DNA of 64,000 nucleotides. Source: Eleginops maclovinus (lineage: Eukaryota > Chordata > Actinopteri > Perciformes > Eleginopidae). Of the stretch, positions 1 through 23,377 are shown piece after piece. Below the pieces are notes generated by a model. It was not told the DNA's origin. It worked only from the letters and a program-made list of their open reading frames with translations, and did no database searches. Positions within the stretch are counted from its first letter, which is position 1; each line of letters opens with the position of its first letter. The translations under genes and the position numbers were made by a program. Where the stretch lies: assembly GCF_036324505.1 (NCBI RefSeq), contig NC_086366.1, positions 8,929,427-8,993,426 of the forward strand. Direction: 5' to 3'.

Positions 1-10151
<10,151 letters not shown>

Positions 10152-10686
10152 GGTTACTGCAGAGAAATACACAACAGTGTGAATGGTACACGAGAGGGAG
10201 ATATACTGTACACAACACAGTGGCTAGAAAGGCTGTGCAATACAAGCCCTGCTTTCAGAGACAATATTCTGTCTTGCTATTAGGCTTTGCTCCTAATAGT
10301 TTACCCCAATAATTTATGATCAGAATCCATTTCTTCATCCCACAAAGTGGAAATGCATGTTGTTACAGCGGTGTGTAGATAGAGACGAAGAACATACAAC
10401 ACTTTTATGGATGGACCAACTAGAAGTAGCAGTAATTATTGGCAATGAATCTAGCAAGCTGTATTGTTCTACAAAGACAAGCCAAAGGATACGTATAAAG
10501 TCCTAAGCCTCTGATAAACAATAGTCAGACACATTAGCATCTCTATAAACCAATTGTAATCATTTAAAAACAGTAATGCGGGGGAAATTCGATAAGCTAA
10601 TTAAGCGTCTCAGCTAACTTCAACTAGCAAACGTTAGCTCTTTCTGCTAAGTAGTTGAAAGAGCTTATTCATTAAAGGTGATTTAC

Positions 10687-10860
10687 CTTCCAAACTTTAA
10701 ACGCTTTCTCATTAGCCTCTGTGGCAATACCGACTTGTTTTCAGTTGTTAAACGCAAACATTCTATACGCATAGGGGCGAAAGATGCTAAAGTTACAGCA
10801 CTAACAACATCTCCAAGGACGCTTCCCCCGCTTCCTGTTGACGATGGAGACGCGCCTCTG
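10687..10860 (-). promoter_or_regulatory. cep164: cep164 5' UTR exon and promoter region
   Basis: On the minus strand a consensus donor (GGAAG/GTAAAT) lies at 10687/10686, upstream of the ATG exon at 10151, which suggests a non-coding first exon. The stretch above it is richer in G+C than its surroundings and has an ETS-like ACAGGAAGCGG. No TATA box is seen, as usual for a housekeeping or ciliary gene. The right-hand limit (transcription start) is a guess. A half-conserved RFX X-box is noted separately. Confidence 0.55.
10837..10851 (-). promoter_or_regulatory. imperfect RFX X-box in the cep164 promoter
   Basis: The minus strand reads GTCTCCATCGTCAAC. The left half fits the RFX X-box consensus (GTNNCC-type) and the right half ends in AAC, with one mismatch to the RRNRAC half site and a 3-base spacer. 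RFX factors control many ciliary genes, so the position is sensible, but a single imperfect 15-base match is weak evidence. Confidence 0.3.
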
Positions 10861-10879
10861 ACTGGCTGAGACACACGAG

Positions 10880-13800
10880 GCGTTCAGGTGACCTCGTAAA
10901 TTCATTGTTCGTCAACATACAAGCAATGGAACTCTTTATCCAAATCTTTTATCTTGTTTTTTAATTAATGTATCAATAGTCTACATGTTTCTCTACAGGG
11001 TTTTAGTCTAGATCTTACTAATGTGGAAATATATATGATTGAATACATGGTGCAACGGGTTATCTTCTCTGTACTATATTTGTCCAGCATAGCCTATGAA
11101 TGCGCATAATATTTTGCATTGTACCTGAAAGCATCAATTGCTGCACATTTTCTAATATCAAAACAGTCACTAAAATATAACTTCTCGTTTCTTATAGCTA
11201 ATTCTTCTTAGAGACATGGCTACTGCATCTACTCTCCTCTAACTGTTGTTTCTTCTTCTGGTTTAGGACTGAAGAAGCACCTTTATGCTGAGCAGTTGTG
11301 TGATCATATTATTTTAATAGGGAAAGTATGTTTTTTTGTCAATTTGCCTAAAATAACCATGTATGACGTGCCATTGGAATCCTTTCAAGTATTTCTGAAT
11401 CCAGCTAGTTATGTTGTAGTCTCTCCCTCTGTAGGCACATTAAAATAAAGGTGAAGCACTTGCTGTGTTGTTTAGAAACCACAGCCATTGTTTTAAACTA
11501 TCACTGAAAATATCCGAGTTTAGTGGACATCCTGAGCTCCATAGAGATGTAGCTAATCTGTTTGGAGAAGAGAGTTATTCTTGAAATGCAAATATAAATC
11601 CAAATTAGCACTACAATGTCCTAATTGTGACTTCATATTGAAAAAACCTTTTAAAATGTGTGTAAAACAGTTTAGTAGGAGTGAGATTACGTTTACAAAG
11701 GGAAAAGTTGATCTGTTTTGCATGTGTCTTTACTTGAAAGGATCCCCGTGGTGTGGCAAATGGCGCTTTCTGTCCTAAAGCCCCTCATTCACAGCTGGGG
11801 GATGCATTAACAGTCTGTTGCTAAATGATGCCTTTGTCCCATCCCGGAGCCAGGAAGTGATATCAGATCGTTTTTCTCATCTTGTCATGCAATCCATTGT
11901 TGACTGTTGTCCACAACAGAGAAGGTTTTCTGTCCACAATTTTGCAGACGATTTTCAAACGTCTATATGGTGCAACATATGCAGAGTAGGAATTGAAAAA
12001 GAAAAGAAAACAAAGTTTGACAGTCCTAGTCTCATGACTCAGAATTTTGAATATGCAGTATGACTGATTCTAGTGACAAGCATTTCTCTAGTCAACCTCT
12101 CTGACATAGAAGCTCGGTTTTTGCACTAAATGCAGTAAATAAAAGTAACTTTCAGGCCTAATGTGGTGCCAATTATACTGCAGGTTTTCTCTCTACTTTA
12201 ATCAAACAAAAGAAGGTCCAGGAAATCAACAAATGTGTTATTGTTAAACCTATACTATATTGCCAAATGTATCATTGTGGACCACTACCTTTTCTCCCAA
12301 TAATGTAGTCTTTAAAGATGTAATAAAAACAGGTCTCCAAAAGGTTTGCCAACATAGGCGTTCAAGTTTTTTTTTAATATCCACCAAATAAAGAGCCTTT
12401 TGTGTTTACTTTACATGAAGTGGTTGGCAGGGTTATATTTATAATACTACGGTTTCAAATATCCTCATGATGAACATTTATATTAACTCCCCCTCTAACA
12501 TATTGGGTTCTTTAACACATGCTTCCTTTTGGTATAAAGTATTACAAATTTACAAAATGAACAAAAACAGATATGAATAATGATTAATAGGTACGAAATA
12601 GTGATCCAGAATCCTTGACATGCATGGGTTCAGAAAAGTGACATCACTTCAATTCCTGTATTTGTCTTGAGTGGGCGGTTTGGTTCTGGTTAAGGGGTGA
12701 ATGGCCTCTAGATATTGGGCAATGGTAGCTCACCCATTACAAACAGGCCTTGAAACTCAAATGTTCAACACCTACACACCACACAATATATTACACAGTC
12801 TTAATGTGAGATTGCAGCGTTCTTGTTTCTCTTAGCTCTTCAAAGATGTATCATGACTTAAGGTGTATGTTTTAGTAGCTATGAAGGTAACCTTTTTTTA
12901 ATGTTAAAATTTGAGTCAACTCATTGTTTTTTTGTTTAAGGTGTGCGGAAATGTTACATCTCTTTTTCAATATTCACTCATTGTTCTTTTTCATTGCTCC
13001 TGTAGTTATATTAAGTGTGAATGTAGTTATAGATTGAGATGAGCAATGAAACCATGTTAGTTGGTTCATATTCTTTCTCTTCTAATTGATGGGTTCCATT
13101 TTTTCTCTTGAATAATATTTATGAAGCTTAAGGTGCCTTACGATAGCAATTGTTTACTAGTGAAATGAAAATCTGTATTATCTAGTATTTATATATATAA
13201 GTGTCTGTATCTGTACAGGGAAGACAAAAAGTCCCCTTTCTGGCCTTCTTGAAGGAACATTTGCAGAATGTATTTGGACCTGTAGTTAACCATTAGACTT
13301 TAAATAATACTTTGATCATTTAAAGACTGTGCACCAAAAACTGTTTGTGAAAGGATTTGCTGTTGCAAGAGCTTACAGAGGTGTGTCACATGTTCCGATT
13401 ACGTCAGCAGGCCCTAAGTGTTTAACTACACTGCATTATCTTAAGAACAGTCTAAAAAGCAGCAAATGGCTACACAGGATCATAAAAGGCAGAACATAAT
13501 GTTCCCTTGATTGACAAAGAAGTTGCCCAAGTTTATCCTCATTACCCTCTGACAACATTAGGTAGTCAGTATATTTGAACAACATCCCTTTGTGACTGTA
13601 TGGGATACAGATGTACGGCACCTACTTTCATTTCTCTAATGTTTAGGTTATTTGAGTTCAGGGTGGATTTTCTTGTTGTCCCGCTGTACAACCCGCAGCC
13701 TGATACAACCTGCAGTGACACAACCTGCAATGACACTCCGCAACCAGGTCTTCGGTCAAAATATCTGTATTAAACCGACCTCAACAGATGTGACATTGCA

Positions 13801-16790
13801 AAACCACCTCAATACACTCAAAAATACTTGGATATAGCTATCTGAAATCTTGAAGAAGATGAGAGAGAGAGAGCTCCACACTGTTAACGCAGCTGAGATA
13901 ACCTCCCCTGCTGGTTTGAGAGCAGTGCTCCATCATGGAGGCAGCTGGAACCATGACGTGACCTTTGAACCTCAGCCAGGGCCTGATCAAGTGGTGGATT
14001 TTCTGATTAAATATTTATCAGCTTCAGGCAATTACTCCACATCTGTCTGGTTGTTGAAAGTCACTGTTAAACTGGTTGTTTATCAGCATCAAAGAAGTTC
14101 CCTTCTTTTAATAAAGCGTCACAAAATCTTATCACATGTTAGAATAGAACTTAGATTTAGAACTGTTGCTATTAAGATCTTTGTGATGTGACATAAATTA
14201 GTTGTCAGTGAAGATCTTCCCTTAAGCAGCTTGGAAGTATCCCGAATCTTTAGAATCCCCATGATCAACAGTTTTGCTTCCTTTTTGCCTGTTTAAATGA
14301 TATTGCGCTCACCATAATAATCCAGTGTTTAGTCGCTTGAGTATCATGGAACATGCAACCCTAGCAATTGTCTTGCCAGCTAAATGTTCTTGTATTGATA
14401 ACAATTACAACGGCGGTAATCTGAGGTAGATGACTCGGTGTGGATGCTGACGCATCAGTCTCAAAGGTTGTTGTTATAGATAAGTTGAATTCTTCCTTTT
14501 TTTAAACATTGTCTTTATGTATTTTTTTCATTTTAAATTACAACATAACAACCACAGGGCTGAGAAACTGGCAATATACAGAGAATATACCCCTCCCAAC
14601 GGCCTGTTTCATGTTTCTGAAATGGTTTAGTCAACAAAAAAAATCTGAAAATACTGAATAATGCCCATCACTGTTTCTGAAAGTAAACAAGAACATATCT
14701 TCAAGATTCTTGTTTAGTGCAAACAATGGTTCAAAACCATTGTTTTCTCCTGTTTGTCTGTTGCAGTTTGCCTGGATAAAGCACTCAGGAATTTAGACAT
14801 TTCAATGAGTGACTACAAAGGTTATTTCCTCTGTTTTTGCTCATTGGTGTGAGACAAATGGCTGTAATTGATAACGGTCTGAACCTTGATTTTGCTTGTA
14901 TAGCTGATAGTGTTGTCACCCGTCTGTCATTACAACCTCATCAAACTTAGGTTGGCTCCTGTCTATAAACATTCAAATTTGATGTGTTTGCAGTCAGGGG
15001 GTGAGGGTCAAGATTGCCACCCCATTGTCAAATGATAAATAACAAAGGCAAAAGACAAAAAGGGGCAAATGTGATTTGGTTTATACATGTCAAGGAATTG
15101 CACCAGACACACATTGAAACCATCATAAATGTGATATAGAAATATAAAAACCCTGACACAAGTGTAATCAAATCAGACCAAACAGCACTTAAATAAATGA
15201 AGTAAAGGTATTTAGTTGAGACTGTAAAAAAAAGTAGTTGACCTTTTGCACACAATTTGATCCACCGTGTAGGTTTAATTTTTGTTATTTTGAGCACCGG
15301 ATCAGTCTAAATAAAACATTTTTTTATTTGGTTCTGCTAAAATAAGTTTGAAGTGAGGCTTCAAAGATTAGAAGGATTATTGGCAACTTTTACTGAATAT
15401 GATTGAAATGATTGCTGCCGCGTCTTGCTTGATGTTGCATAAGATATGAACTTTAAATTTTGCAATCGCTCAGAGCAAGTATTGACAGTGCAAGATTTTC
15501 TGAGTGAAGGTGTTCAGAGAAAAGTGTGCATTGATTATCCTACTGTAACTACAATACTGCATATTATGCAAGAAACACAGGGTCTTTTGGGTTACGGTGA
15601 TTATAACTAACTACAATGATTAACCTTGCACCCAATAAACCCTGTACTTTTAGTCGTTGGGTGGCTTGTTATTTCCAAAGCACAAAATTGAACAAGTATG
15701 ACTAGAAATGCATACAATATGTCACATTCGCTGTTTTACGAGAACTTGTCTTTATCTCTAAAATGGGTCGGGATCCTTTCTTTCCTACTGCAAATTTCAA
15801 ATGAATAGACGATGACCTTTTAATAGGGATTTAAGGGGTTGAGTGACAGCTTACATTAATTATAGCACCTATCTATACCATTTATATGTATAATTGGAGT
15901 TTGTAACTTTTTATACTATGGTAATTTCTCAAAATACACAAAGCCATGGTGTCAAAGTCCACTGGTGATAGGACAACAAACAGCATGGCACTCAACAACC
16001 TTTGACATATTAATCATCACACTCAAATACCAGTCACAAACTTTGTTATCTGTCCAAATGAGATAAGTCTGCATAAGACATTATGCTCAACTGATTAGTG
16101 CACTGTTACAGTGTTTTGTATGGGTATTTGTAAATGTGTAAGTGTGCATGCATATTTTTCATTCACAATTAAAGGACTGCGGACTGAATGTGATTACATT
16201 TAAGAGAGTTGATAGCAGTTTGCTCTTGTTTGTTTCACTTGGCAGCCCATGGCAGCAGTGGAACAGTCAATAATTTGGCTTTTTTTCTTGTACAAACTCT
16301 TCTGCAACAAATGGTATGCAAACAAATAATTGTTTGAAGTTATGCTACAAAAATGTTTTTTTTAAAAACAGATCATGTACATTCCCCTGAGGGACACTTG
16401 TACTGGGGCTATGTTGGGACCCTATTCTTTAATTGTATTCTTGCTTCCTGTATCAATGTTTTCAAACCCTGCCTTCCTGTCCCTTCACTCTTTTTTCCTA
16501 ATTGACCTACCTTCATGGCTCCGTCTTAACACCAGCTTGTTTACGTCAGCCTTTTATTGTCCCATACACAAAAACAGTCATTTTGCTAAAGAACAAATGT
16601 GAAAGGTCTTTGTCAAGCAGAACAAAATGCTAAGCTAGGAAGTATCACCACTAAAATGTCCTGTTGCCCTGAAAGGCTGATCTTCCTGAGAAAGGTTTGT
16701 GCTTCAATAAAAGTTACAGTACATTTATGATACTGATAATGTAAAGCAAGTCTGTGAATGTGTGTGTCAGCGTGTGTGCTGAGTGATCTC
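10880..16790. other. gene-free stretch between cep164 and apoa1
   Basis: AT-rich sequence without any open frame that resembles a known protein, and without convincing splice-bounded exons. The open frames at 11581-12063 and 13652-14191 show no recognisable motif. No clear transposon end was recognised. Confidence 0.6.
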
Positions 16791-16801
16791 TTCCCAGCAG
16801 G

Positions 16802-16814
16802 TGACCATTGAACT
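16802..16814 (-). promoter_or_regulatory. DR1 nuclear-receptor site (HNF4/RXR type) upstream of apoa1
   Basis: The minus strand reads AGTTCA-A-TGGTCA, two direct half sites with one spacer base. It lies about 130 bp upstream of the TATA box. Mammalian APOA1 liver enhancers carry HNF4/RXR-binding DR sites within about 220 bp of the start, so both sequence and position agree. Binding is inferred. Confidence 0.5.
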
Positions 16815-16941
16815 CTCAACATGGTCCCCCTGCTGAGAGAGATGGCAGGGGGGGTGAGGTCCACCTCCACGGAGACACAAAACCCTCACACCTCCACCCC
16901 CACCCCTCCTCCCCTTACAGACCGATCCCTCACCCGGTCAC

Positions 16942-16948
16942 TATAAAA
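16942..16948 (+). promoter_or_regulatory. TATA box of apoa1
   Basis: TATAAAA about 25-30 bp before the inferred start near 16972. A short non-coding exon 1 (about 16972-16995, ending CTCCAG/GTAAGA) follows, as in other apoA-I genes. Confidence 0.8.
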
Positions 16949-17684
16949 AGTCTGCTCTGGCTGAAGTTTTTCAGTCTCGTCAAGAACTCCTCCAGGTAAG
17001 ACAAGCAGCCTCTGTGGCTCTTACTGGGAATTGGGCTGTAGAAGAGGTAGTCAGACTAGACTGTTGGGGAACTTGTCTCATATGCAAGCTTTCTGCAATC
17101 TGGAGGCTTTGGTGAAGAAAAATAAGTTTCTCTGTAGGAAGAGATCTCTTGGTTTTAAATCTCAACTGTGAAATATTTCATTTAATTTATTGTAACTTTG
17201 GGATAGTGCTGTTTAGCCTGAAGTGATAGTTAGCATTGTTGGTTTTAGCATTCTTATTTCAGGAAGAGAAAGATTCCTCAATTTTAGTGTGCCGGGATTG
17301 TTATAGTGTTTGAGCTCAATGACTGTGTTTTATTGTGAAGACTGGATTAGGATTACAAAACACTGCTAATCGGCTTTAGCTGTCTCAAAATGTGTAACCC
17401 TGCGTAATCAACCCAGATTGCAGGTGCTTTTAATAGGCAACCGTATGTTTAGCATGGACCAGTGTCTAGCTCTAACAGTGTGTAAAAGCTTCTTACTTTT
17501 AAGCCTGCTAATCTGGCCTTCCAATTGTTTTAGTTGGGGGATTCAAAACTTGCAGAGTTTCCATTGTTAAATATCTTTTAGTTTGTTCCTTTGTGCAATT
17601 TAAACAAGTTGTATTGAAATACACTTTAGATGTATTACTGTGAGTTTGACCTGTTGCCTCTTTTTCCTACTCTAGACCACCATC

Positions 17685-18799
17685 ATGAAATTCGTGGCTC
17701 TTGCTCTCGCCCTTGTCCTGGCTGTCGGTGAGTACTGAATAAAACTTAGCCTAAAGGGAAAATATTTTTACCTGCATGTAGAGTTTTGCTTAGCAAGTAT
17801 ATTAAGTTAACGTTAAGTTAATTTATCCAATTTTTTTTTTACATTTAAAATACTATATATTTAGACTGCTTACTATTTCATCTCCCCACCCTAAATGTTT
17901 ATCGCTCTTCTCCCCCTTTCATTCTCAGGCTCTCATGCCGCTTCCCTGCAGGCTGATGCCCCATCTCATCTGCAGCACATCCGTGCTGCGATGGACATCT
18001 ACCTGAATCAGGTGAAGGAAAGTGCCAACAAAGCCCTCGACCAGCTCGATGACACCGAGTACAAGGAGCTCAAGTAAGGCTATGCCACTGGTTCATTTCC
18101 ATTCTCCCCAGTCACCTTTTTGAAGTCACAATTTACTCATGATTGATGTGGGTGTTTAACTTCAACTAAGTTTCACTATCCAATTTCTGTTTCAGGGTCA
18201 GCATGTCTCAGCGCTTGGACGACATGTTCACTCAGATCAAGAATCTGCAGGTTGCCGTGGCCCCAGTCACCGACGGTGTCGTCGGCACCCTCTCTGACGT
18301 CACTGCAACATTCCGGGCTTCCATCATTGCTGATATTGATAGCCTGAAAACTGATCTGGAGCCCAAACGTGTTGCGCTCAAAGAAGTCATCGACAGACAC
18401 ATCGACGACTACCGCAAGAGGATTGAGCCAATCATCCAAGAGTATGCCGCCAAGCACACCGCTGAGATGGATACCCTGAGAGAAAAGATGGAGCCCATTG
18501 TGGCAGATCTGCGTCTCAAGATCGCTTCAAATGTAGAGGAGACCAAGACCGCCCTGATGCCCATTGTGGAGGCTGTGCGTACCAAGCTCGCTGAGCGTCT
18601 CGAACAGCTGAAGGAGCTGGCCGCTCCCTACGTCAATGACTACAAGGAGCAGATCAACATGGCCTACTCCCAGGCCCAGAACATCAACACAGATGAGATC
18701 CATGCCCTGAGGGAAAAGATTGCACCTTTGGCCGAGGAGGTCAAGACAAAGCTCCAGGCCATCGCCGAGGTCATCGCTGCTTCCTACACCAAGAACTAA
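17685..18799 (+). CDS. apoa1: apoa1, apolipoprotein A-I, complete, 263 aa
   Basis: This is the main HDL protein; it is secreted by liver and gut, binds lipid and activates LCAT. Coding exons are 17685-17727, 17929-18073 and 18196-18799, after a non-coding exon near 16972-16995. Together they make 792 bases with consistent phases and GT/AG sites. The protein starts MKFVALALALVLAVGSHAA, a clear signal peptide, followed by SLQADAPSHLQHIRAAMDIY. The rest is a chain of amphipathic 11/22-residue helices, many starting with Pro, such as LEPKRVALKEVIDRHIDDY and LMPIVEAVRTKLAERLEQL. It ends IAEVIAASYTKN. Length and exon structure are those of teleost apoA-I. The large last exon holding most helices is typical of the exchangeable apolipoprotein family. 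The gene has its own TATA box and poly(A) signal. Confidence 0.97.
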
Positions 18800-19166
18800 A
18801 TCCTCCCTACCCCGTTTCTGTAACTAACCTCACCTAACTTCAGTCCTAGATCCATTCCACATTCCTCTCCATTCCTTCTTTCCTAAAATGTGCAGCCAGA
18901 CCCCCTCCAAAAATGAAGCCAATGCCTAACTGATGCAGTTCTCTGCAACAAACTGGCGGGACTCTTGCTCTTTCCATCCTATGCAAACACCTTAGTGCGC
19001 ACATGCTCAAGCACACATAGACCAACACATACACAAACACATACTCAGCACCAACATGCTTAGTCTTCATTGCCAACTGCTTACATTTTGGGTAGGAATT
19101 GTATGTGCTTAAACATCTGTGTAATGATGCTTGTCTGATAAACTGTGCTTTGACAAAAAACAGCTC

Positions 19167-19172
19167 AATAAA
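19167..19172 (+). terminator. apoa1 polyadenylation signal
   Basis: AATAAA about 370 bases after the apoa1 stop codon, the first canonical signal downstream. Confidence 0.8.
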
Positions 19173-19199
19173 CATCTGACTGTTAAAAATATTTTGCTC

Positions 19200-20300
19200 T
19201 CTGACTTGAAACTTTCCTACATGATGATCTGAATTTAAGCAGAATAATGACCATAATAATCTACAACACAATGCAGGGCACCACATATAAAGCCAATATA
19301 GGAATATAATGAATTAACAATGAACTATATAATGCAGTCGTATAAAAAAAAAAATCCTCTCAGGAATTTAACAGAACAACAGACTAGGCTTTATTGAAAT
19401 ATACAAAGACAGTATTTTGAGAAGTCATCATTGATCACGAGGTCCATTTGAAAAAAACAATATTGATATGATCAGTTCTACTTAAAAGAGACATCCAATA
19501 ACATGAGATATTTTTGCTGGTGGTCCTGAAAGCTGTGATTAATGAGCTGATCAGGGGGCTGGTAAGTGGCCTATTGACTCATTTGTTGTGCTTTATTAGG
19601 GTAAAGTCTGCTTCTCTGCTTTATATCCCTGAGGCTAGAGCCCTTCAACACTGTCCCATCATAGAGCCACATGAAGGTATAAAATCACCACTAAAGCTTT
19701 TTTCTCAAATTTAAAAACTGACCATTTTGATTCATTCTAAATATACATAATATTGTTTTACTTTGAGGGTTTTTAACTAGTGAAGGTCTTCATATGACAC
19801 AACCACTTGCATAACACACTGAGAAAAAGTCACCTTCAAACATCTTACAACCCTAACAGCAAGGTTGACAAGGGATAGAGGTCCATGGCTGTCAATGTAT
19901 CCCTGACACTGATATGATGCCTTTATAATTATACTAGAATTACCTTAAATCAAACAAGAAACGGCCACTTTTAAGAACAATTCCTGACTCTAATTAGTAT
20001 AGTGTTGAAACTCTGCTCTAAGAAAATAGGCTATGAATAATGAAAGCAGTTTGTTGCTGTCCTTACCTGTCCACACCCTGTAACACTGAGCTGATTAAGG
20101 TGTTATTGATGTCCTACTGGTCCGTCAAGATAACCTCCACTTAAGGCTTTAGGCTATTCGAAACAATAGGCAATACTTTTGTGTATTCACACTTCTTGGG
20201 TCCGCAATGCATGCATGCGTGTGCAGCTGTGATTATTGCATGTCAGTGGCACTATGAGTATTGTAATGGATGAGGCAGGCATGGGGTCCCCAGTGAGAGT
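19200..20300. other. gene-free stretch between apoa1 and the T-box gene
   Basis: AT-rich, no coding exon or recognisable repeat seen. Confidence 0.6.
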
Positions 20301-20309
20301 ATCAGGGTG

Positions 20310-20316
20310 TATAAAA
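20310..20316 (+). promoter_or_regulatory. TATA box of the T-box gene
   Basis: TATAAAA about 180 bases upstream of the start codon. The inferred transcription start is near 20340, leaving a short 5' UTR inside exon 1. Confidence 0.6.
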
Positions 20317-20495
20317 CCAGCTTTTTCCTGGACACAAACAGCCGCTCCTAACACTCGGATGTACATCGACAACGAGACCTGACTGGGAGGAAGAGTTTTG
20401 TCTTCATTTCTATGTTAAGTTGTGTGTTTTCTTTTCTACTGGTCTTAAGACAAAACACATTTTTAAATATTATTCATCCTGTAAACCTTCAAATT

Positions 20496-22768
20496 ATGGA
20501 TGGTAAGTATTCATTTTGATTTCAATTGATCATATTAAGATGACCACAATGATAATAATGATTATACACAAAGTCTGAACCCAATGTCAAGAAATGTTCT
20601 GCACACATCTCCCCTTTCCTTATAGGTCCTCATCTGTCTCGGAGCTGTGAACTATCTCTGCCCTGCTGTGCAGACGGGGGTTCACTGCCGTGCACTAAGA
20701 CTCCCCAAGTCAGTGGGGTCAGAGTTCAGCTGGAGATGGATGCGCTTTGGCAGCAGTTTGACCAGCTGGGCACAGAAATGATTGTTACAAAAGCTGGAAG
20801 GTGACAATAACACTTATTTTCCTCACTTTTCCAATGTGGCCCTTTCTCTTGCTGTCTCTTACAACAGTATGGTAATTTACATTTTCATAAACTGCAGGAG
20901 GATGTTTCCAACATTTCAGGTGCAAATCTCTGGGATGGATCCTACTGCTGAATATGTCCTGCTCATGGACTTTATCCCTGTTGATGATACAAGATACAGG
21001 TCAGACACGCATACATATTGAGAAATTAGAAAAGATCTGAGCCTGTTTATTTTTATTCAAGTCCATTACTGTTCATGTATAACCTTTATCTTTGCTATTT
21101 TACACCCAGAAAGCTTTACGTTACCCTACCATACACATAATAAACATGTGTGTGTGTATCAGATATGCTTTCCACAGCTCATCCTGGTTGGTGGCAGGGC
21201 GAGCGGATGTCATACTCCCAAGTAGGATGCATTTCCATCCAGACTCACCGGCAGGTGGCGCCCAGTGGATGAAGCAGACGGTTTCCTTCGACACTCTCAA
21301 GCTCACCAACAACCTGCTGGATGACAACGGACATGTCAGTCAATGTCTTTAATGTGACTCCCACATGCTTTCACCTAGACCTTAAGCAAAGATACAAAGT
21401 ACATTGTTTTGATTTCTATTGCATCACAAAAGAACAAATACTCTCTTTCGACAAGCCTGTTGTGTGTTTTTCTCCACCTTCCTCCCTGCCAGATGATATT
21501 GAACTCCATGCATCGCTATCAGCCGCGCTTCCATGTGGTGTATGTGGATCCAGCACCCAACAGTCACTTAAATGCATACAGGAACTTCTGCTCTTTTTCC
21601 TTCCCCGAGACGCGCTTTATGGCCGTCACTGCCTATCAAAACCACCGGGTAGGAAAGCTGGCATCATTGGGCTTGTCCTTGTGCAACTAATATAACTAGA
21701 ATAGGAAACAAATTCATTTTGTTTTATTTTACCTTCTCTCTTTCAGATAACCCAGTTAAAAATAGCTAGCAACCCATTTGCTAAAGGCTTCAGGACTACA
21801 GACCTGCAGGACCGGTGAGTTGAATTCAAGGAGGTCTGAATACGGTTTCCCCGATAAAGAAACACATGTGAATCACTTTCTCCGAAAAGGCCAGTTGACT
21901 AGATCAGAGTTTATCCTTATCGCTGTTATCAGTTGGAACATATTGATAAGGCAGCAGTCCCCACGATAGCTAATCTTTGACCTTTGTTTTTAAAGGGGGT
22001 TCACACATAAAAGGTTTATTGGCCATGTGTGGTAACACTGCAAGGGACATGATGGTGGTTATATAGACGTGTGTGTACAAGAATGTATACAATGCGTGTA
22101 TGACTATATACATTATCTGTGTGTGTACATGTGTATTAATGTGTGCAGGATGGGTTTTTCCAGACCCCTGGATTTGTGGTGTCCACCAGAGGGCAGAGCT
22201 GAGTCATTCACCACAAAACCCAGAGAGCAGAGAAGCTGGGAATCCAACCCTTTAACCAGTGAGTATCTCTCTGTATGTCACAGTATACTGTATATTGATT
22301 GCAAAAACTCAACATAATCAATCTTGTTCAGGACATTGTGTTTATATATATATATGTTTTTATATAATAACACATTTTTATCAACAACTTAAACACAGGG
22401 ATTGTTAAAAAGGGGTTCACGTAGATATCGCTTTGTTTTTGTTGCTCAAATCTCGGCCGGAAGGTTAAATAGACAGAAACTGGTCACTTTGATCAGATGA
22501 GACATTGTTAAGATGTAATAGAGGATATAAAATTGGTTGGATAAATAACATAGCTTTCAAACTGTATTCTCCTGCACCCTCAGGAAAGGAGGACCCGGCC
22601 CCGTTGTTGGCGGAGCAGTATGGACTGTTTCACCACCTTAAAGACACTGCGGGACATAACATGGAGAGGAAGGATGGGAACAGTTTCTTAGCACCAACTT
22701 CTTTCCGCCCTATTCCTTCCTACTGGGACTGTCCAGGACCATCTCAAGAGAGGGACGGTCTATTGTAA
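20496..22768 (+). CDS. tbx10: T-box transcription factor of the TBX1/TBX10 subfamily, 324 aa (probable tbx10)
   Basis: T-box proteins bind TCACACCT-type DNA and regulate development. Exons are 20496-20502, 20626-20800, 20898-20999, 21163-21334, 21493-21648, 21747-21814, 22149-22258 and 22584-22768. They sum to 975 bases with every junction in phase, which supports the model strongly. The first coding exon is only ATGGATG. The T-box spans about residues 36-216: [115 protein letters not shown] and [12 protein letters not shown] point to the TBX1/TBX10 group. The divergence from the very conserved TBX1 favours TBX10. The part after the T-box is short (about 110 residues) with no known domain. 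Confidence 0.87.
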
Positions 22769-22852
22769 GAAAAGACAAGCAAAACTTACAGAGCTTTGAA
22801 TTGAATTCAACTTACAGTTTGCTTCTTCAGCTGATATCAATTTGTATTGTAT

Positions 22853-22858
22853 AATAAA
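22853..22858 (+). terminator. T-box gene polyadenylation signal
   Basis: AATAAA 85 bases after the stop codon at 22768. Confidence 0.7.
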
Positions 22859-23377
22859 TGTATATATTTGCTTTCTCTCCTCAAAACATAGTTGTTGATT
22901 TCTCCTAAATGTAGGCAATGTTATAGAAACAAAAAATGATGTGTATGACAGAAGGTAGGACGTTGTAGAAAAGTTGTATAACTAGCTAATTTTAGCTATC
23001 AAACTAGCTAGCTTGCCTAATGCCAAATTGGTGGCTCTTGATTAAAATGTGTCATGAGAATCTCTGTTTACCGTTCTAGAAGGGAAAGTAATAACAAATA
23101 TATAGTAGTGATACAATATACAATAGAAACGTTGTAAACTTATCAAATATAAGGAATTTATAACTTTATAAATAACGGTTTTCAAGCATAAAATCACATT
23201 GCTTGGCAAGTACAGGATGATATAGCTGGCAATGCTGATCAACGTCATCGCACTTCCGCTTTTAAACGGAAGTGAGACACTTTTGAAGATCAGGTTGAAA
23301 AACAAATGGGCTGTCCAGCTCATTCATGCTAAGTGATTTATAGGGGTCATATTATGCTACTTTATCAGGTTCATATA

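Noticed and set aside
13652..14191. Open frames between cep164 and apoa1
   Set aside because: Short, no domain, no splice context; within chance expectation for AT-rich sequence.
18176..18457. Minus-strand open frame in apoa1 exon 4
   Set aside because: Antisense shadow of the helical repeats of apoA-I.
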